From contig JAEUWP010000066.1 of the NCBI GenBank assembly GCA_018524725.1, positions 53,691-117,690 of the forward strand: 64,000 bases of DNA. The letters run 5' to 3'. The position numbers and the translations under genes were made by a program. Positions within the stretch are counted from its first letter, which is position 1. Each line of letters opens with the position of its first letter. Of the stretch, positions 46,875-58,796 are shown one piece after another. The stretch is from Podaxis mareebaensis. Taxonomy: Eukaryota; Basidiomycota; Agaricomycetes; Agaricales; Agaricaceae. The notes beneath the pieces are model-generated. The model had not been told where the DNA came from, searched no databases, and saw nothing but the letters and a program-made list of their open reading frames with translations.

Positions 46875-49800
46875 ATGACGCCTCCCGCGAAGCGTCAGAA
46901 GGGTGATGGCACTAGACCTATCTGGAATGACTCCTCCGTCCAACAAACTTCCACACCATTTCCCCTATCCCGGATAGAAACCTCACCCTTGCTTGCAGAG
47001 AGCCCTCAGAGAATCCAGGACACCATCGAGGGAGAAGCGGAACGACCTTCTGAAATTACGGGCTTCCCTTCTTCACCAGGACGCAGCCCGCAGAAGCACC
47101 CATCGTCTGGACGGTCCAGCCCGTGGGTTTTGGTTTTCCTGAGAACCCGTTATATTTTTATTTACGTTCAGTTTTCCCGTGCAGGATAAACTCTTTCCCT
47201 CATATTCTGACGCGTTCCTCAGGCCCTGGCATACGGCCACCGCAAGTATTGAATAGACCAGCTCTGGCCAGCAAGACTCCACAAGGTCAGCCGTCTGATG
47301 GAGCGATCATTCCAAGTAATAAACGACCAGGTGATGACACAGGCCGAGGTCAACACGATGAAGACGACCCTCCCACGTCACCAATAGAAGATCCCAGCAT
47401 GCAAGACGCGCTACCTCCTGTGATGACAGAAATGCCCAGAAAGACGGTTACGGCTTCTGGCTCGACCAAACTTTGCCTAGAGGTGAAAGAACGTGTGGCG
47501 AGACATGTCGCAATGAAGCGTCGCGACAAAGTCATCCCGTTAAGTTCCAGGGGCATGGAACCAGGTCTCCCAAGAAGGCCGAGTACCGGCGTGAAGAATC
47601 AGTTCCAAGAAAAGATGCCTGCCTTACAAGACTCGTCCCCTACTCCCTCGCGTAGCAGTTCCCCGTCCCATGTTTCCGATGCTGAGCAACCGCCAAAGCC
47701 CAAAAATACTCGCCGAAGCCAGGTCCCTCCGAAATTGCAGAAGAGCAAGGTACCAAAGGCAGAGAAACAGGGGCCAGTAACACCTGCTGAATACGCTCGG
47801 CAACTCATGGACAAGGCAAACATCATTGTGAAGCGGAAAACTTCGACAATCAAGTTTCTTGAGGGAAAAAACATTTTTTACATTGGAGGTGACATGCAAT
47901 TTGCAGGAGAGAGAACACGAGGACGAATGGAACTCGTATGCCATTGACTTCTGATTGGACTTTATGCTGCGGTTCAAGCAACCCTCATTTCGGCAGATTG
48001 TGAAACATGGAGGTAATCTTATACCTACTTATGATCCCGCTATCGTCACCCATATCGTCACTGATGCTCACAAACCCCCTACGCTCCGTGCCCTCGGGTG
48101 CAAGCGCCTAAGTGAGATCCCTGACCATATACCGACGGTGAAATGGAGTTGGATATTATCAGCGATCGGTCGAACGGGTCGATTTGATAAGGAAGAAATT
48201 GAGATCAAGATGACCGAAGACGTGTGGCTGCACGCAGCATTCGGTGAACGAATGGATATAACAACGGGTCGCAGTAAGTCCACAGTATCTCGCTGCGATA
48301 GGGCCATAGGAGGAAGTGCTACAGAGGCACCGAACTGGTGGGTTTCGGGTGTTTTTAACTATTACTGTAGATTAACACAATATCTCACGGCACCGCCAGC
48401 AAACCTTCTTCACTTCAGGCTCGATCAGAGTTTTTTCCAGGCAGTAATTCGAACTCGGAACCTTCCAGTAGTCGAGCCACCCCACTTTGCAACTCCGTCC
48501 TTCCTTCACCTCCCCTTCCCTCGGACGAGAAAGAGAAAAATTCTGCAACAGCCTCAGGAGCTCAGACCAGGAAAAGCAGTGCGGATCCACTAGAGGAATT
48601 CTATGCAGAAGCAAGGGCAGCGCGTGACACCAATGTGAGTGAATATCGATGTCGACTTGCTATCGTTAATAACGTAGTTGGACTTGAAGTGGTCTCGTTT
48701 TGGAGAATGTGATGAATCAGATGATATTGATCCATTTATTGATGATGCGCCACCCCAAGCACCCCCACCTCCGCAAAGAAAAGTACGATTCAGTATGGCT
48801 CCTGCTTGAAACTCGTCATTTATCTCACGAGGATAGGGCTGGACCTGTGATAGCCGGGAACCACAAAAGACAACTTGTGCCAACCAGGATATCATCGAGA
48901 AGGTGGCTTCTTTTTTGGCAGCACCCCCACCCCACTAAATTTCCAAAAGCTACAGGAACTCCAGGAACTTCATAAAGCGAAACTTGGAGATGAAGATCAT
49001 TGGAGGGCGTACAGCTATAGCAAGAGTAAATAATATATCCTTTCATTGAGAGGAGCTTCAGCTGAGGAATTTCAGGCATTCGTGCGATTCGTGGGTATCC
49101 GGGACGTATCCAGTCCTACAGCGAGGCCCGAAGTATCCGGGGGGTTGGTGATAAGACAGCCTTGAAGGTTCGTCTATTCCGTTGTATCGTGTTTGAAATA
49201 TAATGTTGACTTTGCACTGAGATCATGGAAATTCTTCAAACGGGGGATCTCCGGCGCATCAGTTATGAAAAGACGGATGATGTTGAGGTCACTAGGCTGT
49301 TTCAAGGAATCTACGGTGTTGGTGGGTGTGACGTTGCTCAGTACCTGTTTCGTTAACGCTGCGAGTTTTGTTGAAGGCCAATCAACTGCGTTCAAGTGGT
49401 ATTCCGCAGGCTGCCGTACCTTGGAAGACCTCCGCAACCAGAAAGGAGGAGTGCGCTTGAACCCAGCTCAGTTGATCGGACTACAATATTACGACGGTAT
49501 TAACCCCGCAACTCAATCTTCCTATGTTCTTGAGGCTGATAAGCCCTTGGCCTGGGCTCAGACATCAACAGCCGTATGCCTCGTAACGAAGCAAAGGCTA
49601 TTTTTGACTTCATTAAACCAATAGGCACGTACTCATATGAAGCCCGTCAGGGTCACGACTAAAACCTACCCCCTAGCGTTGTCACTCGATTCCAAGCTCT
49701 TCGTGGAAATTATGGGGAGCTACAGGAGGTATGGCTCGAAAGCATTCTACTGGGTGTTCAAAGTTATATGGGGCAACAGGGGAAAAGCTGACTGCGGTGA

Positions 49801-50473
49801 CATCGACATTCTAATTACGCGTCCGACCGATGACGACCAGACACATTCGGGTATGAAAATTAGGTGATCTCCACATCCTTCACACTCATGAGCCACAGGA
49901 ATCTTGGCCCGGCTCCTGCCTGCTCTTCACAGCGCAGGAATTATCACAGAAGACTTTGCAATACCCGAAGACTTAACAAACCTTGAGTGTGTTTACCGCG
50001 GTCTCTGTCGCCTCCCACAACCGGGATCCCGGCGACGCCGGATCGATTTCTTGACAGTGCCTTGGGAAAGCCGGGGTGCCGCCTTGCTTTATTATACAGT
50101 ACGTTCACATCCAACCTACACCTCGGACTTTCATTGAGCCAAAACGTTTAGGGGGATGATATTGTAAGAAGTATTTTCAGTTCGTCATACTTCACTCTCG
50201 CTAAGCCAATCTTGAGTTCAATCGCGCCATGAGGTTGAAGGCGAACAAGATGGGGTATTCATTGAACCAGCGGGGATTATTTAGCGGGATCGTGCGTGAT
50301 CCCAAGGATTCTCGAGTCAAGCTCAATGAAGGTCTGCGTCAAATGTTCTATACCTCTCTGCTTGTGGACTCAGCTGTTGAGTAGGAACCATCGTGGCATC
50401 CGAAACTGAAGAAGAAATCTTCCACATCCTTAATGTCCCCTGGCAGGAACCGCATGAACGTGTCCGGGGATGA
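46875..50473 (+). CDS. Family X DNA polymerase, lambda/Pol4 type
   Basis: Gap-filling repair polymerase (base excision repair, end joining), about 780 residues, more than a dozen exons. The N-terminus from ATG 46875 is a Pro/Ser/Arg-rich tail. A BRCT domain follows: FLEGKNIFYIGGDM, then across intron 47951-47995 IVKHGGNLIPTYDPAIVTHI and PTVKWSWILSAIG. After a Ser-rich linker come NQDIIEK, HKAKLGDEDHWRAYSYSK, RAIRGYPGRIQSYSEAR and the helix-hairpin-helix GVGDKTALK. The palm holds GSYRRGKADCGDIDILITR, assembled over a 53-nt intron, with the two metal-binding Asp; the third lies in RRRIDFLTVPW. C-terminal blocks are MRLKANKMGYSLNQRGLF and FHILNVPWQEPHERVRG, TGA 50471-50473. Every conserved block is reachable by GT-AG splicing with frame kept, so the gene appears intact although no single long ORF exists. 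Confidence 0.9.
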
Positions 50474-52029
50474 AGGTCTTATTTCTCATAGTTTCAGTTG
50501 TCGCATGTTGAGTCGTTTCTCCCCCTTGTTTGAACCCCTTAGGTGGAGTTCCACTCTAAGGGCTCGAGTACACCAACACTACCAATGTTGGGCAGGAATA
50601 GAAACAGACTTGGTCAATTTAGCTATTATTCCCCTCCACCACCTTCAGCCCGATTTCTCTATGATATATCAGCTCTAGTAGAAAGCACTAAGATTTTGGC
50701 CAGTACATTACGCCGAGCTCGGAGGCCAAGGCTCGAGAGTCAGCTGAGATACACGTGCACCAGAACTAATGAGGGTTCGAGCTAGTTGATTGCTAAATTA
50801 GTAAGGAAGGACTACAACCAGAGCTTTGATGACGCGGGCGTCTTTGTCGGACCTACCATCAGGGCATGTTTGGCTCCGGCTTGTTCATAGTCGAGACAGT
50901 ATGAAGCTGGTTAGATTGAATCCCCGAAAATACTCACTACTAACTAATCTATCGGCCGCACTATTCGCATGAAGGAGCAGTGCCAACTGATATGTCCAAA
51001 AAGCTCTTTCAACTCACGAAAAAACTGAGTCGGCTGGCAAGGCAGTGGTCACAGTCTATAGCTCAGCATTCATTGCCGGATGGCCCATGGCCCGACGCTT
51101 CACTTGTAACCTTTTCCTTCGGAGCAGGCCTGGCAAGGACCGAGAGATGTGCGGGCCTAAAGTTTATGTTAGTAACACATTGGACATAAATCCAAGCGAC
51201 TTGTCCTTGTATGCGAGTCCAGCACAATGACAGTGGGAGTTTTCCAGCCATATGGCGTAGAGGTTGCTGAGATTCCGGCACCAGTCCTCTCTACTAGTAG
51301 ATGTGTTTCAAACTTGAGTCCGAGGCCCTGTGTAGCTAGCTCCAAGGCATTGTTCCGAGAGACTAGGCCTACCAGAGCTGGTCCCGGTTCCGACTTCCCA
51401 TGTGCAACTTTTTCCCCTGGTCAAAGTGTTTAGTCATGGAAACCCATTCTCGGTCCACAAAGCATGAAGCAATGATGGCAGTCTGCGCTAAAATAGAACA
51501 TTTCAATGGAAATACCGCAGCTGCGAAAGTGCCATCATTCTTTGATTATCATTCAGACCAGGATGACATCCGGGATTTCTTGGAAGGAATATCTTTCCGA
51601 GTGTTTTCGATTTTTATTTTGGATTAAGATCGGGTAGTGGCGTCTTATTCTGCTTGTTCTAAGGGGCCGCTGAAGGGCGAGTAGACATTTTATGAACCAT
51701 GTAAGGGGTTCGCTCGACTTGTGTGGACCCAGACAAAATCCTGTCTCGCACTAACTTCGCGCTAACATCTAGGCAGGTCCAAAAGGTTAAGTCTGAACTC
51801 TGTGTTTTGCGCGGAATTTGCAGTACCGGATACGTTGAAATCGGACAGATGAGTTTATCCTTGGATGTTCCCCGAGCAAGCGTCTATGCCCAATTGTCTT
51901 TTCCGAAGTCAAGTGCTCGAGTTCCTCCAGAGTATAAAATCTAGGTGTTCCATAGAGATATCATTAGCACTCAATCGACCTTCGAACTTGAGCTACTTCC
52001 AAGCTATTAAATCTCCTGTGTCGGACAAC
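50474..52029. other. Long intergenic region
   Basis: 1.5 kb with no recognisable coding segment, RNA or clear repeat. Short open frames on the + strand near 50980-51190 and 51400-51630 lack family features. The last 100 bp are the promoter of the small secreted protein, with TATAAAAT at 51933-51940. Confidence 0.5.
51933..51940 (+). promoter_or_regulatory. TATA box of the DPBB protein gene
   Basis: TATAAAAT, 97 bp before the ATG at 52030 and the only good TATA match in this upstream region. Confidence 0.45.
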
Positions 52030-52572
52030 ATGTTCTTCTCCAAATTCATCATTACCACCGTTGGTGCCGTCTTCACGCTCGCTGGAGCAGCTACCGCATT
52101 CAACGGCGATGGTACGTCTCTCAAAACATATCCACGTTAAGGACGCAGGCTGACTTTTTTGGACATTTTCACAGCCACTTATTACTACACGGGGGTGAGC
52201 ATATGAATTTATGGCTGCCTTAAGTCCGTGACCCTGACATACTAATCAATCGATTTTGAATTGACAGCTCGGAAACTGTGGCGCGTGGAGCAAGGATTCG
52301 GACTTCATAGTTGCTTTGTCCACCCAAGAGTACAACAACGGAGCTCACTGCTGGCAACACATCAAGGTTTCATGTACGTGAACACGCGTTACAAACCATA
52401 AACATTTCTTCACTCACTCTGTTGTCAAGACGGAGGCAAGACCATCGATGCCACCGTTGTTGATTCTTGCCCAGGGTGCTCTCAGTACAGCATCGACCTC
52501 TCCCCTTCCGCCTTCCAGGCACTCGCTCCCCTCGACCAAGGCCGTATCCCCGTCACCTGGTGGTACGCTTAA
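52030..52572 (+). CDS. Small secreted double-psi beta-barrel (RlpA/expansin-like) protein
   Basis: Secreted protein of about 115 residues in five exons. Signal peptide MFFSKFIITTVGAVFTLAGA, then the mature start FNGDATYYYTGLGNCGAWSK, assembled from three exons. The core is CWQHIKVS, then YGGKTIDATVVDSCPGC and SIDLSPSAFQALAPLDQGRI, ending PVTWWYA, TAA 52570-52572. The pattern GxATxY...GxCG, D-x-CPGC and DLSxxAFxxLAxLxxGxIxVxW is the DPBB fold shared by RlpA, expansin C-half, barwin and fungal papain-inhibitor-like proteins. Four Cys can form two disulphides. Lytic activity is not expected from the small fungal members; wall binding or protease inhibition are possible and not distinguishable here. 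Confidence 0.85.
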
Positions 52573-54209
52573 GCCAGGGAGAGTTTCGTGTACAACATTG
52601 CCTGAAGCACTTTTCTTTGTGCTTTGTCTTTTCTTCGGCTTCAGGATGTAATCTAGCTGTGTACTGGAGTATTTTGTAGATTTGTTCCAGGCGGTTCATA
52701 TAAACCATCTGAGTGGATGAGAAATTGAGGGCGTGTCACTCACATGTCGTTGGGCGTGGAGTGAGGGAGTAATCCGATTGCAACTTAGTGTCAAACCTCG
52801 CGGTTATAATTTACCAATGGAGGTTTAAAGCAATACATTCTAACAAATAACTGGTATGTATGATGCATGAAGCGGAATCGAAGGTTGTGGTTGAAATTTC
52901 TCACAAAATGCAACGAGGTGTAACACCATGCAAACACATCATGCCCTGCCCTCTATAGGAGAGACACGGGCAAATACTACGAGGCTTTTCAGACCCCCTG
53001 TATCTCCCTGACATATTGGGTACCACAGAAGTCATAGTCGCCCTCGCCGAATTCCTGGCGAAATCTGGTGCGTTCACTAATCCGGAAGAGGCACGCACAA
53101 CCACAGACCACCTACACTTGAAAATACCGCATTGGACACCTTCAGTAGACCGGGGGAATCCAGAGAAGACCAGAATCCAGACTGACCGCCAACGCGCATC
53201 GGAGCCTCATCCCCCCTTTCCGCTTAACTTTCTCTGTGCCGTTATTATTATCACATCATTGAGGTATCATATGATCTAGGGTTATGCCTTCCCCCGCCGT
53301 TCCGTTTTTGTGATTTTATGTTGACCTATTTCTTCTACCGGACTCATCCACGTACACCTCCGATACATACATATTTTATCTCTAGACACCACCCAGCCAA
53401 GGGGCGTAGTTACTAAGTAGTGGTAGTGTATGCTCACTGCGTCTTAGCAGTAGTTGCTTGTAGTGGTATAGAAACTGAGAATTCAAACAAGTAAACAAAC
53501 AATAAAAGATGCAGCACGTGAGTAGACGCCTTGCCTTCCAATTCTGACCATATCACATTGTCCTGACCGTCATCCTCCTCACAGAGCTGTTATTCTCTTG
53601 AACCCTAGATCATTCAACGCCATTTCACTGGCACTCTCTTCTGGGACGCTTGTCGCCCCTCTTTCAGACCTCTGTGTGTTCATGCCACAGCGAAGCATGC
53701 GCGTCCGCATAACCCGTTGGATCCTTGTTCCATTTCAAAGCCATCCCCTTCTAGAACCTGTTTGATGGACCTTGTCTATCTGAGACTCCGTTTGACATAC
53801 ATCTGGTGGCTCTGAGCTAACAATTTCTGGTGGACCGCCTCTTAGTAGTTCCTGTACCACCCACGTGCCGGTGTCGTCCTGCTTCCCGTCAGTCGAGCAC
53901 ATGGTCCAATGTACATGCGACCTCGGTATTTTACGACAGGCTGCCTTTCGAACTGCTTCCGCATTGAAAAACTGTCAAGATAGGGCTTTTTACTTCTGCG
54001 CAGAGTGCCACTCCCTGCGCCTCTCTTGTTGTGACGTGTCTTGGAGCTATTCAATGGAAGACCAGCCATGTGATCCACTCCCTTATACCTGCGAGTGGGC
54101 ATTTCCCCTACAACACTCAAGGTTTCACTGTCCCAGGTTGTCTCAAAAACATCACAACGAAGCTATATAGCCCGTCGAACGATCTTGTCCTGCGCTTGTC
54201 TATACCCTC
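52573..54209. other. Long intergenic region
   Basis: No coding signal recognised in 1.6 kb. A short A-rich stretch near 53500 and CT-rich sequence toward 54200, upstream of the PX-GH18 gene. Open frames around 53842-54170 on both strands do not match a family. Confidence 0.45.
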
Positions 54210-56574
54210 ATGGCCCCTCTTGTCACCATTTCCACTCATACTACCGCCTCGAGCCCTCGCCCTCATATTCTCTACAATATCAAGGTGACAAAGGACGGAG
54301 AGGAAACCATCATTAGCCGAAGATACTCGGAGGTGGGTATCGTATCAACCACATCCCTCCACGTTCGTTGACGACGTTTTTCCAGTTCGTGACCTTACAT
54401 GGTAACATGCGATTGTTGGCGCTTCTCCACAATACTTATGCTGTCGGTCTCACAGAAACACTCAAGGATCCATTCGTTCTTCCACCCAAACGTCTCCTGT
54501 CCACTACTTTCATCCCTTCAGCTTGGGTTGATGATACTTTGATTGCGGAACGCAAATTCGGCTTAACGAAATATCTCAGAGCTCTTATTTCGAGTCCGGA
54601 TTACGCTGGTTCTTCCGTCCTGGCCAAGTTCCTTACCCCAGACATTGTGGGAGGTTCCGCCAAATTCAACCCCGAAGATGCCCTTCCGTCAACTTTGTCT
54701 CGCAAGGCTGCCATGGATCTCTTGGCTAATGTGCAGAGCGCTGGCGAGGTTGAGGCCGAAGCTACTATAATCGCTGCGGCTTATTATCCTGACTGGAGCG
54801 CTGGTACCAATCCTCCCGAGAAGATCGACTTCTCCAAGTTTGACATACTCTTCTTTGGTGAGTCTCATGTAAGTTTCGCAGAGATAGCTTGGAGCTGATC
54901 GAATTATAGCGTTTGCGATGCCCAATTCTTCTTCTACTTTGACTTGGGACTCTGGAAGTCAAACAATCCTTCAACGTCTTGTCAACGCTAAGAAAGCTAG
55001 TGGGAAGTCCACCAAAATCGTCCTCTCCGTTGGTATGCATGCACTTCATGATATCGATGACATACATCATTTGTTAACTTTCCAAAGGTGGGTGGGGTGG
55101 AAGTCAGTGGTTTAGCAATGCCTGTTCTAGCTCAGCAAACCGTACAAAGTTCGTCAACGCCATAGTTTCTGCCATCAATAAATATGGTCTTGACGGTGAG
55201 GGTCGCATTTTGGTAATTGCCCAACTTGTTAATAAGAATAGGTATTGATATTGATTGGGAATATCCCAACTCCGTTGGAGCGGGGAATCCCCACTCTCCT
55301 AAAGATGCGGCGAACTTGTTGAGTCTCTTCAAGTCTCTCCGCGGCGCCCTTCGTACGTATTTACGTGTACGATCCTCGATTGCCTCCCTTATATTTTCCT
55401 CAGCTAGACCTAAGATCATCTCCGCCGCTGTTCCGCATCTTCCCTGGTTGGGCTCCAACGGTCAGCCCTTGACTGACGTCTCTGCCTATGCCGCAGTCAT
55501 GGACTATGTCAACATCATGTACGTTTCTCCCACGGAGATCCGTAGACCATTCTGAGACTTTTGCATAGGAATTACGACGTCTGGGGTGCTTCTGCTTCTC
55601 CTGGCCCTAATGCACCTCTTGGTGAGCCTGCTTGCATGTGATTTGATCTATATTTACGCATATCACAGGCAATCTCTGTGGAACTTCCAAACAGTCTCAA
55701 GCTAGTGCCCAAGCTGCACTTGCCCAATGGAAGAAAGCTGGATTTCCCGCTAGCAAACAACTCCTCGGGCTCCCACTCTATGGCTATGTGTCTCAAAGCA
55801 CCAAGAAGGTTCTCACCGGTAGTCTCATGCCCTCCTCTGATATGTTGCTCCTCGTCAAGTCCGAAACACCGGCTGTCGGAGACAGCGAACCAGACGTCAA
55901 CTTCCTTAATGGAGCTCACGCGAGAACTAGGTTGACTCCTGTCGAAGAGGAAATGGAGGGAGGGGCACAGGCAGCCGAGGAGAGTGCGGCCGACAAGGAG
56001 GTCACGACCCAGGCTGCGAACTTGCAGAAATGGTGGGGACAGCAGATTCCTTTCAAGGAAATCGTTAAGTCTGGCGCACTTGTCAAGAAGTCGGATGGCA
56101 GTTATGGAGAGGGTGGTGGGTTTACTATGGGTACGTATCAATTACCTTTCAACAAGAAGGTAGTTCCAGTGTTCATCATGTGTCTTGCATCCATAGGGTG
56201 GGACGACTGCAGTGATACTCCTGTAAGTCCTAGTCGCTTGATGCTTCTGCAACCGTATGGTACTCATTCACACACTATAGTATCTATTCAATACCGGCCA
56301 GCGAACTGTGGTGACCTATGATGGTAAGCACTTTCCTTTAGATGACAAGCATCATGTGATTGATAACAATACCCTATTTTCAGATACATGGTCGTTGGCG
56401 GATAAGGCCAAATTTGCAAAGTCTAGCGGAATGGCAGGCTGCTTCACATGGTCGCTTGATCAGGTTTGTTCTAGTTACTTGTCGTGCTTTGATTAGTCGG
56501 TACCAACATGCGGTTCCTCACAGGACGATGGGTTGACCCTCCAGAATGTCATCCGGAAGAATTTGGGCAAGTAA
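54210..56574 (+). CDS. PX domain-GH18 chitinase fusion protein
   Basis: One gene encodes an N-terminal phosphoinositide-binding PX domain and a C-terminal family 18 glycosidase. The PX part starts at ATG 54210: ILYNIKVTKDGEETIISRRY continuing SEF (lipid-binding RRYSEF), then, after two introns, ETLKDPFVLPPKR with the PPxR loop, DDTLIAERKFGLTKYL and SSVLAKFL. The same exon (about 54476-54857) runs without a break into the barrel start AAYYPDWSAGTNPPEKIDF, so the fusion does not depend on a guessed splice. GH18 motifs: VLSVGGWGGSQWFS, YGLDGIDIDWEYPN (DxxDxDxE with catalytic Glu), YVNIMNYDVWGAS, WKKAGFPASKQLLGLPLYGY, and the C-terminal MAGCFTWSLDQDDG. TAA 56572-56574. No signal peptide and no carbohydrate-binding module, so it is probably intracellular and membrane-recruited. 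Roughly 560 residues. Confidence 0.85.
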
Positions 56575-57008
56575 GCGGCTGTACATCAGCGTCATCTGTT
56601 TCAGGATACCCTTGGTTCATCAGATCGGTTTGGAGCTCAGTACGTTCAGTTACGACTTTCACGACGCCACGAGATTTATTGGTAGACACGTAGTTTGTAT
56701 TCATCTGTATATTATAGTCCTTATATGCGTATTCCCATGTTGTATCCCTCTGGACTTCCTTCTATGCACTTAAGTAGCCTATGTGAAGCACAACACAAGC
56801 GAGCGTGAGTAGGCGCGGAATCTTCGGCGCAGAAGCGTCATTTGTCTGATTTCCCGGATTTTGAGGGGGCGAATCAAGCGATTGTGCACTGATAACGAAG
56901 CAAACAAAAATCCATTTTGTAAGTCACTTCGTTCACTTTCTTTGTTACATGTGAGCGACACGACGTATAATTCTTCAAACACCATAAATCCATCAAACTC
57001 TTTTACAC
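56575..57008. other. Intergenic between convergent genes
   Basis: 3' UTRs of the PX-GH18 gene and of the GH-like pseudogene. No features. Confidence 0.5.
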
Positions 57009-58449
57009 TTACAAATTGAAGATCCGAGCACCACTTCCAGTAGCAGTGAATACCAAATGGTTTCTAGCAACATCCAAACTCGCGCCTGTATCCAGCACTT
57101 GCGTGACACCTCGCGAAGATCCGGTAGCGGGTAAGCCAAGTTGACTAAGGGTGAGAGTAACGGGTGAATTATTCATGTTAGTACCAAGGGCGAGCGTTCG
57201 GGAACCAACAGTCCAGAGACCAAAGTCGACGCGGTTGATGGTGACTTGTTTGAAACTAGCGTTCGGGCTGAGGATGAAGGGGTTCATCTTAGGCATTGAG
57301 AGCGCTCGTGTCGAGGCCGCTGAGTTGATGTCGTCGGTCGTGGGGTCGTCCCAGGATACGACGCCTGTTGGTGACCATGGTTTGACACTCTAGGTTACGT
57401 ACGGGGCCGGAAAGAGTGAGGATACGTACCGAGTCCTCCATGATTGATACCGAGAACGCTTTCGACAACGAATTCTTTGCCAGTGGGGTAACGCTGGCAA
57501 GAGTCAGGACTTCAATTATGGGCTGAGCGACGGCGACTGTACCTTCCAGTAACTGGAATAGACGGCAAGTTCGTATGAGTTATCAAGGAAAGAGGAGAAG
57601 CCTGGTGCACTGACGTTTCGTTACCGAAGCCTTGTGGAACAGTCCAAGCAGCCTTAGTCCTCTCCCAGCCGTTGATGAAGAGGCGATCTTTGAACTCGTC
57701 CATACGATCTGAGATATCCTCGAAAGTGCCCTGGCAATTATCGCAACTGAAACCAAACATCTATCTTACGTTTTGGGCGGGTGAGGGAAAGATACGCGTA
57801 CCCGCAGTCTCCATAGTCCCTGGTACACGGTGTACCCCAAACAGTTGAGAAGGTAACGTTGTTCCCAATCATATACGCGTTTGCATCACAATATCACATC
57901 CACGAGTATATGCACTAGTTCACCCCCTCAGATATGCACGTCGAGGAAGGAACGGTTGGCGCAACTCACGTGAACCGGTAATCGTGGCAATTCAACACCA
58001 AGGAGACGGGATGATACCCAGCACCACCAACACCATCACCACCACCCAACGATGTGATCAAGTTCGAGGATTTGAGTGTCGCGCCTAGGGGATCGGAAGT
58101 ACCGTCAGGTTCGTCTGCAGTATACCATAAGAGCGGATTGGGGCACGACTTGATGTGGTTCACTTGAGTTGTAACGGAGGCAGAGTCCATATACGAGCTA
58201 TAATCTTGGTTGTAAACGTCGTGAGTAAGGTGGTTGTTAGTTTGCTCACCTTCGCATGTCGTACATCAGGTATATACCAGCTTCTTGCATTCTGTCGAGT
58301 ACAATACAATGTCGAAGGCGGTCATGTTGCCAAAGTCCGGGACTGGATGAATCTGTGCAGTTCTTCATTGAGTCCAACAGAAGTTGATAACTATGATGCG
58401 CGATACATACGACCGTGAATCTGACGACGCCCTATTTGAGTCTGCAGAT
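57009..58449 (-). pseudogene. 3' part of a secreted TIM-barrel-like gene split by copia
   Basis: Exons, read from right to left on the minus strand: FTV, IHPVPDFGNMTAFDIV, RMQEAGIYLMYDMR, YMDSASVTTQVNHIKSC with LLWYTADEPDGTSDPLG, GAGYHPVSLVLNCHDYRF, GNNVTFSTVWGTPCTRDYG, CDNCQGTFEDISDRMDEF with AAWTVPQGFGNET, TGKEFVVESVLGINHGG, WDDPTTDDINSAAS, and a C-terminal beta region ending SGARIFNL (stop at 57009). This is a secreted glycosidase-like family of agaricomycetes known to me only as hypothetical; TADEPDG may hold a catalytic acid. Lesions: a 5-bp tandem duplication at 58300-58310 (TACAATACAAT) and a one-base loss near 57882, both shifting the frame. The missing N-terminal part is at 63592-63862, beyond the retrotransposon. 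Confidence 0.72.
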
Positions 58450-58454
58450 TTATC
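58450..58454. repeat. Target-site duplication TTATC (left)
   Basis: TTATC directly before the left LTR, identical to 63587-63591. Five bp is the normal Ty1/copia duplication. Confidence 0.9.
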
Positions 58455-58785
58455 TGTAGAATACACTCAGTCACTCGTTAGTGGTACGAGAACTATGTAT
58501 TAAGTACCTGTAGAATACACTATATGTGGCGTATAAGTAATAGTCCGTGAGGGGTAGTCCAATTACTCACCTCAGTCACTCGTTAGCGGTACGAGAACTG
58601 AGGGGAGTGTACATCGTGTCTACACGTATATCTATGCATCAGTTAAAAAGGAGAAAAACGGTAATGTCTGTCTAATATGTCATTCTGAATCATACAAGAA
58701 ATAAGGTCCATTTATTGTTCGTCATTTCAATACCCCCCTAATCCGCTCGTGCTTGTGTGTCTCGATGCGCACTTGGGTTCCAACA
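58455..58785 (-). repeat. 3' LTR (left end) of copia element
   Basis: 331 bp, starts TGTAGAATAC and ends TTCCAACA on the + strand. It keeps 15 CpG sites. Preceded on the minus strand by the purine tract at 58786-58795. Confidence 0.93.
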
Positions 58786-58796
58786 CTCCCCCTCAA
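58786..58796 (-). other. Polypurine tract
   Basis: On the minus strand TTGAGGGGGAG directly borders the LTR start TGTTGG. This is the expected priming site for plus-strand synthesis. Confidence 0.75.

Noticed and set aside
46875..50473. Polymerase gene as a pseudogene, because of many broken frames
   Set aside because: Each break is explained by a short GT-AG intron that restores a conserved family X block, right to the C-terminus.
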